Source of the DNA: Bacteroidaceae bacterium
GTDB lineage: Bacteria > Bacteroidota > Bacteroidia > Bacteroidales > Bacteroidaceae
DNA: 6,322 bases
NCBI GenBank assembly: GCA_017551845.1
Contig: JAFZKR010000052.1
Coordinates: 1-6,322 of the forward strand
Reading direction: 5' to 3'
Position 1 is the stretch's first letter, and each line of letters opens with the position of its first letter. This document shows, piece by piece, positions 1-6,322 of this stretch. Below the pieces are notes generated by a model that was not told where the DNA came from, made no database searches, and was given only the letters and a program-made list of their open reading frames with translations. Made by a program: the position numbers and the translations under genes.

Positions 1-109
1 GAATCAAGATAAGCCTGGATTCCCAATCAATGATTCGCATCAACTCACGCTCAAATTCATTGGGAACGTTTGAAAGATATTCTAAATGACGCTCAAATAA
101 GGTTTCCAT
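1..109 (-). CDS. Probable AAA-family ATP-binding protein, N-terminal fragment
   Basis: The minus strand carries an open frame starting at an ATG (109 to 107) and still open at the left edge, giving 36 codons. It begins METLFERHLEYL and later reads IIDWESRLILI. This resembles the opening of Bacteroidetes AAA ATPases of the AAA_14/DUF4143 type, where a short helical leader and an 'I-x-W-x-x-R-L' stretch come just before the Walker A P-loop. The P-loop would be the next residues and lies outside the window, so the ATPase call rests on resemblance from memory and is not proven. The gene is divergent from the recombinase, with 141 bp between the two starts. Codon use is AT-rich, unlike the susC/susD genes. 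It is probably a housekeeping or toxin-antitoxin-like neighbour marking the edge of the recombinase locus. Confidence 0.6.
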   Translation of the reverse strand, partial: METLFERHLEYLSNVPNEFERELMRIIDWESRLILI

Positions 110-123
110 ACTTCTGTTTTCTA

Positions 124-155
124 CAATAATACAAATGTTTATCTGAATAAACAAA
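124..155 (-). promoter_or_regulatory. Candidate Bacteroides-type promoter for the leftward gene
   Basis: Read on the minus strand, TTTG (155 to 152) is followed after 20 bases by TATTATTG (131 to 124). This matches the Bacteroides -33 TTTG and -7 TAnnTTTG elements with one mismatch in the latter. The predicted start of transcription would lie about 8-10 bases before the ATG at 109, so the leader would be very short. The palindrome at 136-153 sits between and over the two elements, where a bound protein would block RNA polymerase. The match is by eye in AT-rich DNA, so chance is a real alternative. Confidence 0.35.
136..153. repeat. 18-bp palindrome, copy 1 (TGTTTAT-N4-ATAAACA)
   Basis: Perfect 7-bp inverted arms TGTTTAT and ATAAACA flank the spacer CTGA. 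An identical pair of arms recurs at 169-186 with a different spacer. Repeated palindromes of this size in a divergent intergenic region are typical operators for a dimeric DNA-binding protein. Binding by the neighbouring recombinase is another possibility. The protein that binds is not identifiable from sequence. Confidence 0.6.
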
Positions 156-168
156 TTAATGTGAAAAT

Positions 169-186
169 TGTTTATTATGATAAACA
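169..186. repeat. 18-bp palindrome, copy 2 (TGTTTAT-N4-ATAAACA)
   Basis: The arms TGTTTAT and ATAAACA are the same as at 136-153, here around the spacer TATG. The two centres are 33 bp apart, about three helical turns, so two bound dimers would face the same side of the DNA. Because the arms match but the spacers do not, the arms look like the conserved recognition element. The site lies 65 bp upstream of the recombinase start. Confidence 0.6.
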
Positions 187-202
187 GATGATTTGCATCT
201 GT
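184..202. repeat. Short inverted repeat in the recombinase leader region
   Basis: ACAGATG and CATCTGT form 7-bp arms around ATTTG, overlapping the end of the second 18-bp palindrome by three bases. It could be part of the same control region or a weak hairpin in a recombinase transcript if one starts upstream. On its own it is only marginally above chance. Confidence 0.3.
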
Positions 203-250
203 ACCATATTTACAACATAAACGACTATCACTAATTCAAAGAAAACAGCT

Positions 251-1498
251 ATGAGATCCCTGTCTTACACAAAAGTGACCGTCCACTTGCGCAAGAGTAC
301 CTTGCGTAATGAATGGTATGTCTATCTTGAATCCTATCCTGTTTACGTTAAAGACAAGGAAGGTCCGCAACGGATTCGGGAATACCTTAACCGCACCGTC
401 TCTACCGTAATCTGGGACAAACGACACATTGCACGTACCTCTCCTCAAGGTAAGATTTCATATAAGCCGAAGAGGGATGAGAACGGTGTAATCCTCTGTC
501 ATAGCGAAGCAGATCGTCTTAGTTGCATTTATGCCAACAATGTTCGCAACATTCGCCAAAAAGAATATGACAACTCCGACCTTTACTCAGAGGAGGAAAG
601 GCATCTTCTGGAGCAGAAACGCAAGAATGAGAGCGACTTCATATCTTATATGAACGATTATAACGAGACACGAAACCGGCTACAAAGCATAGACAAATAC
701 AAGAAATGGATACGTACTATAAAAATGCTAAAAGTCCACACAGACGGGCAGTTGTTGTTCAAAGAAATAAACGAAAACGTCTGCGAGTCATTCCGCCTTG
801 CCTTGCTGCACAATTCAAGTAAGCTCTCACAAAAGGGCAGGCCCATCTGCCAGAACACCGCATCATACCTATACGATATTTTCAGGTCTGCCCTCCGCCA
901 GGCTTTCACGGATGGATATTTCCCGGAAGACATCGCAAACCGGCTGAGACCTATCCACCGCACAGAAGTAAGGCGCGAGTACCTTACTGAAGAGGAATTG
1001 AATAAGTTAGCAAACACTCACTGCGCATCCGACGTAGTTAGGCGCGCTTCCTTATTTTCGGCTCTCACAGGCCTCCGTCACTGCGATATACATAAATTAT
1101 GTTGGTCAGAAATAGACGATATCAGCGACCCTCCTCGTCTGAACTTCATACAGCAGAAGACAAAAGGAGTAGAGTACAAGCCATTCTCCAGACAGGCTTT
1201 GGAACTCTGCGGCCCGCGAAGAAGCTTCAACGAACTGGTTTTCGGTGGCCTACCGGAGGTTAAGATGATGTCTTACTGGATCAACCCTTGGCTAAAAGCC
1301 GCAGGAATAGAGAAGAAGATCACCTTCCATTGTTTCAGGCACACCTTCGCCACTCTCCAGCTGGCAAACGGTGTGGATATTTACACAGTCTCCAAGATGC
1401 TGGGGCACACTAACGTGAACACAACACAGATATACGCCAAGGTAATTGACAAGAAGAAAGAAGAAGCAGCCAACGCAATTGTAATCTCTTTCAAATAG
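251..1498 (+). CDS. Tyrosine recombinase / phage-type integrase (candidate DNA invertase)
   Basis: This is a complete 415-residue site-specific tyrosine recombinase. Residues about 5-100 form the arm-type DNA-binding domain common in Bacteroidetes integrases, about 125-235 the SAM-like core-binding domain (start DFISYMNDYNETR), and about 240-405 the catalytic domain. All expected catalytic residues are visible: R276 in TGLRHCDIHKL, a hairpin lysine at K303 (or K305) in QQKTKG, H360 and R363 in HCFRHTF, H386 in LGHTNVNTTQ, and nucleophile Y395 in IYAKV. It is therefore predicted to be active, joining DNA through a 3'-phosphotyrosine intermediate. The start is the first ATG, preceded by an A-rich stretch without a clear Shine-Dalgarno, as is usual here. 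No terminator follows, and the susC-like frame opens 61 bp downstream on the same strand. That position suggests local inversion or cassette switching rather than phage integration, though a transposon-borne integrase cannot be excluded. Codon use is more AT-rich than in susC/susD. Confidence 0.93.
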   Translation: MRSLSYTKVTVHLRKSTLRNEWYVYLESYPVYVKDKEGPQRIREYLNRTVSTVIWDKRHIARTSPQGKISYKPKRDENGVILCHSEADRLSCIYANNVRNIRQKEYDNSDLYSEEERHLLEQKRKNESDFISYMNDYNETRNRLQSIDKYKKWIRTIKMLKVHTDGQLLFKEINENVCESFRLALLHNSSKLSQKGRPICQNTASYLYDIFRSALRQAFTDGYFPEDIANRLRPIHRTEVRREYLTEEELNKLANTHCASDVVRRASLFSALTGLRHCDIHKLCWSEIDDISDPPRLNFIQQKTKGVEYKPFSRQALELCGPRRSFNELVFGGLPEVKMMSYWINPWLKAAGIEKKITFHCFRHTFATLQLANGVDIYTVSKMLGHTNVNTTQIYAKVIDKKKEEAANAIVISFK

Positions 1499-1559
1499 TT
1501 TACACTGTTCTGTCCCATATTTGTATCAAGCTGGTTCAATTCATTGGTAATCATTATAG

Positions 1560-1622
1560 GAAAACATCCGTATTACACTTTCGGTTCTGCTCTTGACACT
1601 GGCGACAGCCATGTTCGGGCAA
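1560..1622 (+). other. SusC signal-peptide segment lacking a start codon
   Basis: Directly after an in-frame TAG at 1557-1559 the susC frame reads ENIRITLSVLLLTLATAM and then FGQ. This is a typical N-terminal signal sequence with a basic residue, a hydrophobic core and a Bacteroidetes-style cleavage region ending in Q. There is no ATG, GTG or TTG before the hydrophobic core: the first codons are GAA, AAC, ATC, CGT, ATT. A normal family member would begin M-(K/E)-N-I-R. The open frame thus starts where a start codon should be, as expected if a recombination junction separates this segment from its promoter and initiator. It is the best candidate in the window for one arm of an inverted repeat. 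Confidence 0.7.
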
Positions 1623-4622
1623 AACGTAACTGTACGCGGAAAGGTTACTGATGCAGAAACAGGAGAAGGAATCCCTTATGCAACAGTAATTGTCCGTGGT
1701 ACAATCTCAGGTGCTGCTTCAGACGCTGACGGTAACTATGAACTGTCAGTAGCAAGGGGAGCAACACTTGAATACTCTGCGGTCGGATATGTCACTGCCG
1801 CTGAAGTAGTCGACACCCGTACCGTAATCAATGTCGAGCTCAGGCCTGACGCAGAGTTCCTGGATGACGTTATAGTCGTTGCCTATGGTACTGCATCACG
1901 CGCAGCCTTCACCGGTTCCGCCGTTCAGGTAAAAGGAGACGATATTGCAAAAGTCTCTCACGAATCTCTTGACAAAGGTCTGGTAGGCCGTGTTTCCGGT
2001 GTGCGTATCTCCTCTGATAACGGTGATCCGGGTTCCGCTGCCAACATCCAGATCCGTGGCGTCGGCTCCATTTCAGGAACCACACAGCCTCTTTACGTAA
2101 TTGACGGTGTCATCATCGACCCTGCAACATCAGGAGATACCAGCGTTGGTTATAAGAGTACCGCAATTCTCAACAGTATCAACCCTGACGACATTGAGAC
2201 GATGACAGTCCTCAAGGACGCAGCTGCCGCTTCACTCTATGGATCACGTGCAGCCAACGGTGTAATCCTCATCACCACCAAGAAAGGTAACGCAGGAAAG
2301 ACAACCGTTACCTACACTGGTGAGGCGGGTATTACCCAGATTGCCAACATGAAGGCTTTCGACATCATGGACGGCCCTACCTTCATGAAGTGGGTAGCCG
2401 ATGCATATGACGGATATTTCCAGCAGTATGGAATTGAAAGCTACGCAAAGTATGCTGGCTATTCAGGAACAACTCTTGAGCTTATGCAGAACAACGGCTG
2501 GTTCTATGACGGATCAGGCAAGACCTCTACCAAATGGCAGAACGAGGTGTTCCAGAACGCTCCTACCACCAACCACCAGATTGGCGTAAGTGGAGGTAAC
2601 GACAAGACACAGTTCTACTCTGGACTCGGTTTCACCCAGAATAAGGGTGTGGTTCTCGGATCAAGTTTCAGCCGTTTCTCAGGACGTCTCAATGTAGACC
2701 ATAAGGTTAATGACTGGCTCAAGGCTTCCTTCCGCCAGATGCTCTCATTCAACAGCACAAAGGGTTACAATGACCAGAGCGATCAGGAGCAGGGATGGGG
2801 AACATCTACTCCCACCTCCAGCCTCTTCCAGCAGGATCCTACCGCTCCTCCTAAGGATGAGGACGGTAACTGGCTTACCGGAACATCCTGGTCTGGAAAC
2901 GTAGACAACCCTCACCTTGCATTCGAGGATGACTCATACGAGTACTACAATACCAATACAACCCGCAGCATGTCCAACCTGGACGTGACTCTGACCTTCG
3001 CCCCTTGGCTGTATTTTACCAACACCTTCGGATATGACTGGTCTGACAGCCGTCAGTATCTGTGGTGGGGTCCTGATTCTGTTGACGGTGGTTCTTATAC
3101 CGGTCTCAAGAGCGAGTATGACCTTCAGTCAAAGACACTCTCCAACTCTTCCGTACTCCACTTCGACACACAGATCGGAAAGCACTCTGTTTCCGCCATT
3201 GCAGGATATGAGTATTCAGACCACTATTCAGACTATATCTACGCTTCAACCAGCAACTTCCCTACACCTAACCTGACCGCCCTTTCTGTAGGACAGCTCA
3301 ATGGTGCAGGCGGTTCACGCAACCGTTCAGTGATGAACAGTATCCTCGGAAGCGTAAACTACAACTATGCTGACACTTACTACCTGTCAGGTTCCTTCCG
3401 TAGGGATGGTTCCTCTCGTCTGGGTACCAACAATCGCTGGGCTAACTTCTGGTCAGTATCAGGCGCCTGGAGAGTGAGCAATGAACCATTCATGCAGGGT
3501 ATGCCTCTCTTTACTGACTTCAAGCTCAAGGCTTCATACGGAACAAATGGTAACCTCCCTGGAGGATACTACAGTTATAAGCAGAACTACTCTATTGGAA
3601 ACGCCTATGCTTCTGAGCCGGCAATCTATGGCTCTTCAGCCGGAAACGACAACCTTGGTTGGGAGAAGTCACAGAACTTCAATGTAGGCTTCGAGTGGAA
3701 TATGTTCAACAGGGTAAACCTTTCTGTGGAGTATTACAATAAGCTCACTAGTTCGCTTCTGTTCCCTCGTCCTACTTCAATTGTAACAGGATTCAGCAGC
3801 TATACAGCCAATATCGGCAACCTGCTCAACTATGGTCTTGAGGTCGAGCTCAACACTCGAAACATTGTGACAGAGGATTTCACCTGGACAACAGATTTCA
3901 ACTTCACATGGCAGAAGAACGAGATCGTAAGCCTTCCTGACCACGAGGACGTATCCTCCGGCGACGGCGGCCTCTACCTCCTCCGTGAAGGATGGTCAAT
4001 GTATTCATTCTACCTTCCTGTCATGAAGGGTGTGAACCGTGAAACGGGACTCGCAGAATTCTGGGTTGATCCTGAGGATGAGTCCAAGGGTGTTACTAAT
4101 TACTATTCACAGGCAGGAGCCGGATATGTTGGAAAGGGTATTCCTGATTTCACTGGAGGTATGACAAACACTTTCACCTACAAGAACTACGACCTGTCCT
4201 TCCTCATCTCTTATCAGTTCGGTGCTTCTCTCTTCGACTATATGGAGTACTTCACCGTAAGTGACGGCGTCCGTATGGGTAACTTCAACCAGTTGGCAAA
4301 AGCTGCCGATTACTGGACTCCTGACAACAAGGATGCCAAGTATCCTAAGGTAATCTACGGACAGTCATATCGTTCAGACCGTTGGTCTTCACGCCACGTA
4401 AAGTCAACCGACAACATCCGTATGCGTGAGATCACTCTGGGTTATACAATGCCTATCAAGAAGTTAGTAGACAGCGTACGCCTTTACGTCAAGGCTACCA
4501 ACCCGTTCATGGTTTGGTCTGCTACACCGGACGTTGATCCTGACGTTCCTATCAACGGTTACAGAACTGTTGACGTTCCTGTTACACGTTCATTCCTCGG
4601 TGGTATCACTATCAGGTTCTAA
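1593..4622 (+). CDS. SusC/RagA-family TonB-dependent outer-membrane receptor, probably silent copy
   Basis: From the TTG at 1593 the frame gives 1009 residues, essentially full length for the family. Order (numbered from TTG): end of the signal peptide (1-10), a carboxypeptidase-regulatory-like beta domain (about 12-85, VRGKVTDAETGEGIPYATV), a TonB-box-like DDVIVVAYGTA (91-101), the plug domain (about 105-230) with IQIRGVGSI, PLYVIDGV and the SusC signature INPDDIETMTVLKD then SLYGSRAANGVILITTKKG, and finally the 22-strand barrel ending in TIRF with a terminal Phe. It would import a TonB-energised substrate, often a glycan or peptide, across the outer membrane with the SusD-like partner 18 bp downstream. 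The TTG start cuts off the signal peptide's basic head and most of its core, so it is unlikely to be the real initiator; ATG 1611 is worse. The frame stays open upstream to 1560. I therefore read the gene as intact but unexpressed in this orientation; a decaying pseudogene is the alternative. Substrate unknown. Confidence 0.9.
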   Translation: MTLATAMFGQNVTVRGKVTDAETGEGIPYATVIVRGTISGAASDADGNYELSVARGATLEYSAVGYVTAAEVVDTRTVINVELRPDAEFLDDVIVVAYGTASRAAFTGSAVQVKGDDIAKVSHESLDKGLVGRVSGVRISSDNGDPGSAANIQIRGVGSISGTTQPLYVIDGVIIDPATSGDTSVGYKSTAILNSINPDDIETMTVLKDAAAASLYGSRAANGVILITTKKGNAGKTTVTYTGEAGITQIANMKAFDIMDGPTFMKWVADAYDGYFQQYGIESYAKYAGYSGTTLELMQNNGWFYDGSGKTSTKWQNEVFQNAPTTNHQIGVSGGNDKTQFYSGLGFTQNKGVVLGSSFSRFSGRLNVDHKVNDWLKASFRQMLSFNSTKGYNDQSDQEQGWGTSTPTSSLFQQDPTAPPKDEDGNWLTGTSWSGNVDNPHLAFEDDSYEYYNTNTTRSMSNLDVTLTFAPWLYFTNTFGYDWSDSRQYLWWGPDSVDGGSYTGLKSEYDLQSKTLSNSSVLHFDTQIGKHSVSAIAGYEYSDHYSDYIYASTSNFPTPNLTALSVGQLNGAGGSRNRSVMNSILGSVNYNYADTYYLSGSFRRDGSSRLGTNNRWANFWSVSGAWRVSNEPFMQGMPLFTDFKLKASYGTNGNLPGGYYSYKQNYSIGNAYASEPAIYGSSAGNDNLGWEKSQNFNVGFEWNMFNRVNLSVEYYNKLTSSLLFPRPTSIVTGFSSYTANIGNLLNYGLEVELNTRNIVTEDFTWTTDFNFTWQKNEIVSLPDHEDVSSGDGGLYLLREGWSMYSFYLPVMKGVNRETGLAEFWVDPEDESKGVTNYYSQAGAGYVGKGIPDFTGGMTNTFTYKNYDLSFLISYQFGASLFDYMEYFTVSDGVRMGNFNQLAKAADYWTPDNKDAKYPKVIYGQSYRSDRWSSRHVKSTDNIRMREITLGYTMPIKKLVDSVRLYVKATNPFMVWSATPDVDPDVPINGYRTVDVPVTRSFLGGITIRF

Positions 4623-4640
4623 TCTTAATCAGACAAGTTT

Positions 4641-6029
4641 ATGAAAAAGATAATTTCCTATACCATTATCGCTGCATCGTTGCTTTGGGCTTGCCAGCCT
4701 CTGGACCAGGAGCCTTCAACTTCGCTTTCTGCTGAAACTGCTATCCAGACTGTGGATGACCTTTCGTATGCCGTCAACGGTGCTTACTATCTTGCAACTG
4801 CAGGCAGCCAGATGACACTGGCTTCCGAGTTGGCTATCTATGCTGACGAACTTGGTCCTGACTCAAGAGTAGTCAATGGTTCCGGTCAGTTCGCACAGAA
4901 GATTCATGAGCGTTCAGTCACTCCTGTTGATTCTTGGAATGCCTACGGATACCTGTACCGTGCCATAGCCAATATCAACAAAGCCCTCCTTAAGGCTCAG
5001 GATATTGAGGATCAGGAAGGTGCAGCTCCTTACATTGCCGAACTTATCGGTATGAGGGGACTCTTCCATTTCCATCTGGCAACATTCTTCGCTCCTATTC
5101 CTACCTCCGGCAGCTCAAACACCATGGGTATAGTTCTCTCTACTGAGGTTTATCCTCTGGATTACAAGGGAGCACGTGCTTCTCTGGATCAGACATACCA
5201 GCAGATCATTGACGACCTTACAACCTATATCAACAGCGGATACAACAAAGATCCTTACAACGGCCTCCTGAACTATTGGGCTGCCCTTGCAATCCGTGCC
5301 CGCGCTTATCTGTACTGGGGTAAGAACGCCGAGGCTCTTGCTGACGCAAAGAATGTAATCGAGAACTCTCCTTACAAGCTTTATACAATAGATAATTACA
5401 CTAAAGTGTGGGAAACCGACTCAGGAGACGAGATTATCCTTCAGTATGCACAAGATGATGACTACAACGCTCAGCGTTACGCTCCCGGTTACTATACACA
5501 TCCGGATGGATATACCGAGTATCTTGTAACTGACGAGTTCGTAGAGTTCATGCAGAGCAATCCTGACGATATCCGTTCCCAGATGGTTGCATATCGCACC
5601 ACTGAGACCGGCAAGGGACAGGATGGCTGGTTCCCTATGAAGTATCCTGGAAAGAAGGGCTCCAACGTGCCTCTATATTCTCACAGCATCAAGGTTGTAC
5701 GCCTTTCTGAGATGTACCTCATTGCTGCCGAGGCAGCTCTTAAGACCACCGGTGCTGCAGCAGCAGTTCCATATCTGAACACACTCCGTCAGAACCGCAT
5801 AGAGAATTATGTTGACGCAACTACCACTGATATCGATGATATCTTGAACGAGCGTCGTAAGGAACTCTTTGCAGAAGGTCAGATAGCATTCGACTTCTGG
5901 AGGAACGGAAAGGATGTTGTCAGCGGTCCCGCAACCTACAAACCTGGAGACAACTACAACGTTCTTCCTATTCCTAAGGAAGAGATTGATTATTGTGGTG
6001 GTGTTCTCATTCAGAATCCAGGTTATTAA
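4641..6029 (+). CDS. SusD/RagB-family surface nutrient-binding lipoprotein
   Basis: Complete 462-residue SusD-like lipoprotein, of ordinary or slightly short length for the family. A lipoprotein signal peptide (MKKIISYTIIAASLLWAC) places the lipidated cysteine at C18. Residues about 20-210 fit the N-terminal SusD-like domain, with paired helices at YLYRAIANINKAL and AELIGMRGLFHFHLATFF. A TPR-like helix pair lies at about 209-243 (YWAALAIRARAYLYWG). The C-terminal SusD_RagB domain includes VVRLSEMYLIAAEAAL (352-367) and the signature NERRKELFAEG (403-413), ending LPIPKEEID then QNPGY. It should sit on the outer face of the outer membrane as the lid over the SusC-like barrel and capture substrate. 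The gene begins 18 bp after susC and must be co-transcribed with it. Unlike that gene it has its own ATG and complete signal. Substrate cannot be told from sequence. Confidence 0.93.
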   Translation: MKKIISYTIIAASLLWACQPLDQEPSTSLSAETAIQTVDDLSYAVNGAYYLATAGSQMTLASELAIYADELGPDSRVVNGSGQFAQKIHERSVTPVDSWNAYGYLYRAIANINKALLKAQDIEDQEGAAPYIAELIGMRGLFHFHLATFFAPIPTSGSSNTMGIVLSTEVYPLDYKGARASLDQTYQQIIDDLTTYINSGYNKDPYNGLLNYWAALAIRARAYLYWGKNAEALADAKNVIENSPYKLYTIDNYTKVWETDSGDEIILQYAQDDDYNAQRYAPGYYTHPDGYTEYLVTDEFVEFMQSNPDDIRSQMVAYRTTETGKGQDGWFPMKYPGKKGSNVPLYSHSIKVVRLSEMYLIAAEAALKTTGAAAAVPYLNTLRQNRIENYVDATTTDIDDILNERRKELFAEGQIAFDFWRNGKDVVSGPATYKPGDNYNVLPIPKEEIDYCGGVLIQNPGY

Positions 6030-6042
6030 TAGTATTACTCAA

Positions 6043-6083
6043 TCAAAAAAGCGGGGGCTCAACCGAGCCTCCGCTTTTTTTGA
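6043..6083. terminator. Bidirectional rho-independent terminator between convergent susD genes
   Basis: A 10-bp GC-rich stem (6051-6060 with 6065-6074) closes the 4-base loop AACC, with an A-run on its left (6045-6050) and a T-run on its right (6075-6081). The A and T runs also pair, so either strand yields a hairpin followed by a U-tract. The single imperfect position is a G-U pair in the plus-strand RNA but an A-C mismatch in the minus-strand RNA, so it should be slightly stronger for the rightward operon. It lies 13 bp after one susD stop and 16 bp from the other. Confidence 0.9.
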
Positions 6084-6099
6084 TATGTTGTCCGATAGA

Positions 6100-6322
6100 C
6101 TAGCGGTTTCCGCCTGCCCACCAAACGTTCTCTGTGAAGATGTAGTTTCCTGCGTCAGTGTAGAGAGCGGCAATGTTAGGATTGGTGGTAACATCGTCAG
6201 CTCCGTAAGGGCACCTGAGAGGGAACTGGCCAGGGTTGATGAGTCCGTAGATGTCACCCTTGCCTTCAGCCTTGAAACGACGGATGTCGGCAAAAGTCTC
6301 TGCGGTTTCTCCATTTGCACCC
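6100..6322 (-). CDS. Second SusD-like lipoprotein, C-terminal fragment
   Basis: On the minus strand an open frame enters from the right edge and ends at TAG (6102 to 6100), giving the last 73 codons. The end of the protein reads FPLRCPYGADDVTTNPNIAA and finishes ENVWWAGGNR. A proline/arginine/tyrosine stretch, an N-P-N and a terminal W-W are typical of the C-terminus of the SusD-like_2 branch (SusD/RagB nutrient-binding outer-membrane lipoproteins). That branch differs from the family of the 4641 gene, which ends QNPGY. Codon use is the same GC-balanced style as the complete susC and susD, with CCT, GAC and CTC common. It converges on the first susD with a 70-bp gap holding the shared terminator, and its susC partner should lie further right on the same strand. 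The lipobox and helical domains are outside the window. Confidence 0.72.
   Translation of the reverse strand, partial: GANGETAETFADIRRFKAEGKGDIYGLINPGQFPLRCPYGADDVTTNPNIAALYTDAGNYIFTENVWWAGGNR

Noticed and set aside
236..1017. Two minus-strand open frames (236-448 and 658-1017) opposite the recombinase.
   Set aside because: Both lie wholly or almost wholly inside the well-supported recombinase gene, show no recognisable domain, and are typical antisense shadows.
1516..1523. CATATTTG as a -7 promoter element for susC.
   Set aside because: It differs by one base from TAnnTTTG, but no TTTG lies 19-21 bases upstream (the place is CAAA), and a transcript from it would still lack a usable start codon.
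54..1547. The 10-bp direct repeat AATTCATTGG at 54-63 and 1538-1547 flanking the recombinase, as attachment sites.
   Set aside because: A 10-bp match is expected several times by chance in a window of this size, and the left copy lies inside coding sequence of the leftward gene.
1625..1660. Inverted GTAAC / GTTAC pair just inside susC as a recombination core site.
   Set aside because: The arms are only 5 bp, do not extend, and are explained by codons for N-V-T and K-V-T. Without the partner sequence it cannot be told from chance.
2401..3687. Four short plus-strand open frames inside susC.
   Set aside because: All are alternative-frame readings of the barrel-coding region with S/T/R/L-rich, featureless translations. 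The susC frame is continuous through them.
6039..6320. A 93-codon minus-strand open frame starting with ATG over the right-hand end.
   Set aside because: It is a shadow in another frame of the SusD-like C-terminus at 6100-6322. Its translation is low-complexity S/T/L-rich, and it reads back through the terminator hairpin.

Overview
The window looks like part of a Bacteroidales (Bacteroidota) genome, probably gut- or rumen-associated. The evidence is a SusC/RagA TonB-dependent receptor followed directly by a SusD/RagB lipoprotein, a Bacteroidetes-type tyrosine recombinase with an arm-binding N-domain, a near-match to the Bacteroides TTTG / TAnnTTTG promoter, and no strong Shine-Dalgarno sequences. 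Species cannot be fixed from the sequence.

Layout: (1) 1-109, minus strand, the first 36 codons of a probable AAA-type ATP-binding protein that runs off the left edge. (2) 110-250, a very AT-rich divergent intergenic region with two 18-bp palindromes of the form TGTTTAT-N4-ATAAACA, centred 33 bp apart, plus a candidate promoter for the leftward gene. (3) 251-1498, plus strand, a complete tyrosine recombinase with all catalytic residues. (4) 1499-1592, a short gap, then a signal-peptide-coding segment with no ATG, GTG or TTG at its head. (5) about 1560-4622, a SusC-like receptor, intact except for its initiation codon. (6) 4641-6029, a complete SusD-like lipoprotein. (7) 6043-6083, a bidirectional terminator. 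(8) 6100-6322, minus strand, the C-terminal 73 codons of a second, different SusD-like lipoprotein entering from the right.

The main observation is the combination of a site-specific recombinase, a susC frame that is open through the signal peptide but begins directly after a TAG with no start codon, and a second susD running toward the first. This is the layout expected of a DNA-inversion (shufflon-like) locus that alternates which SusC/SusD nutrient-uptake pair is joined to a promoter and start codon. Such systems are known in Bacteroides fragilis. If so, the pair shown in full here is in the OFF (silent) orientation, and the expressed pair with the matching inverted repeat lies to the right of the window. 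The recombinase, start-less frame and convergent susD end are visible in the sequence. The inversion itself is inference, because the partner repeat is outside the window.
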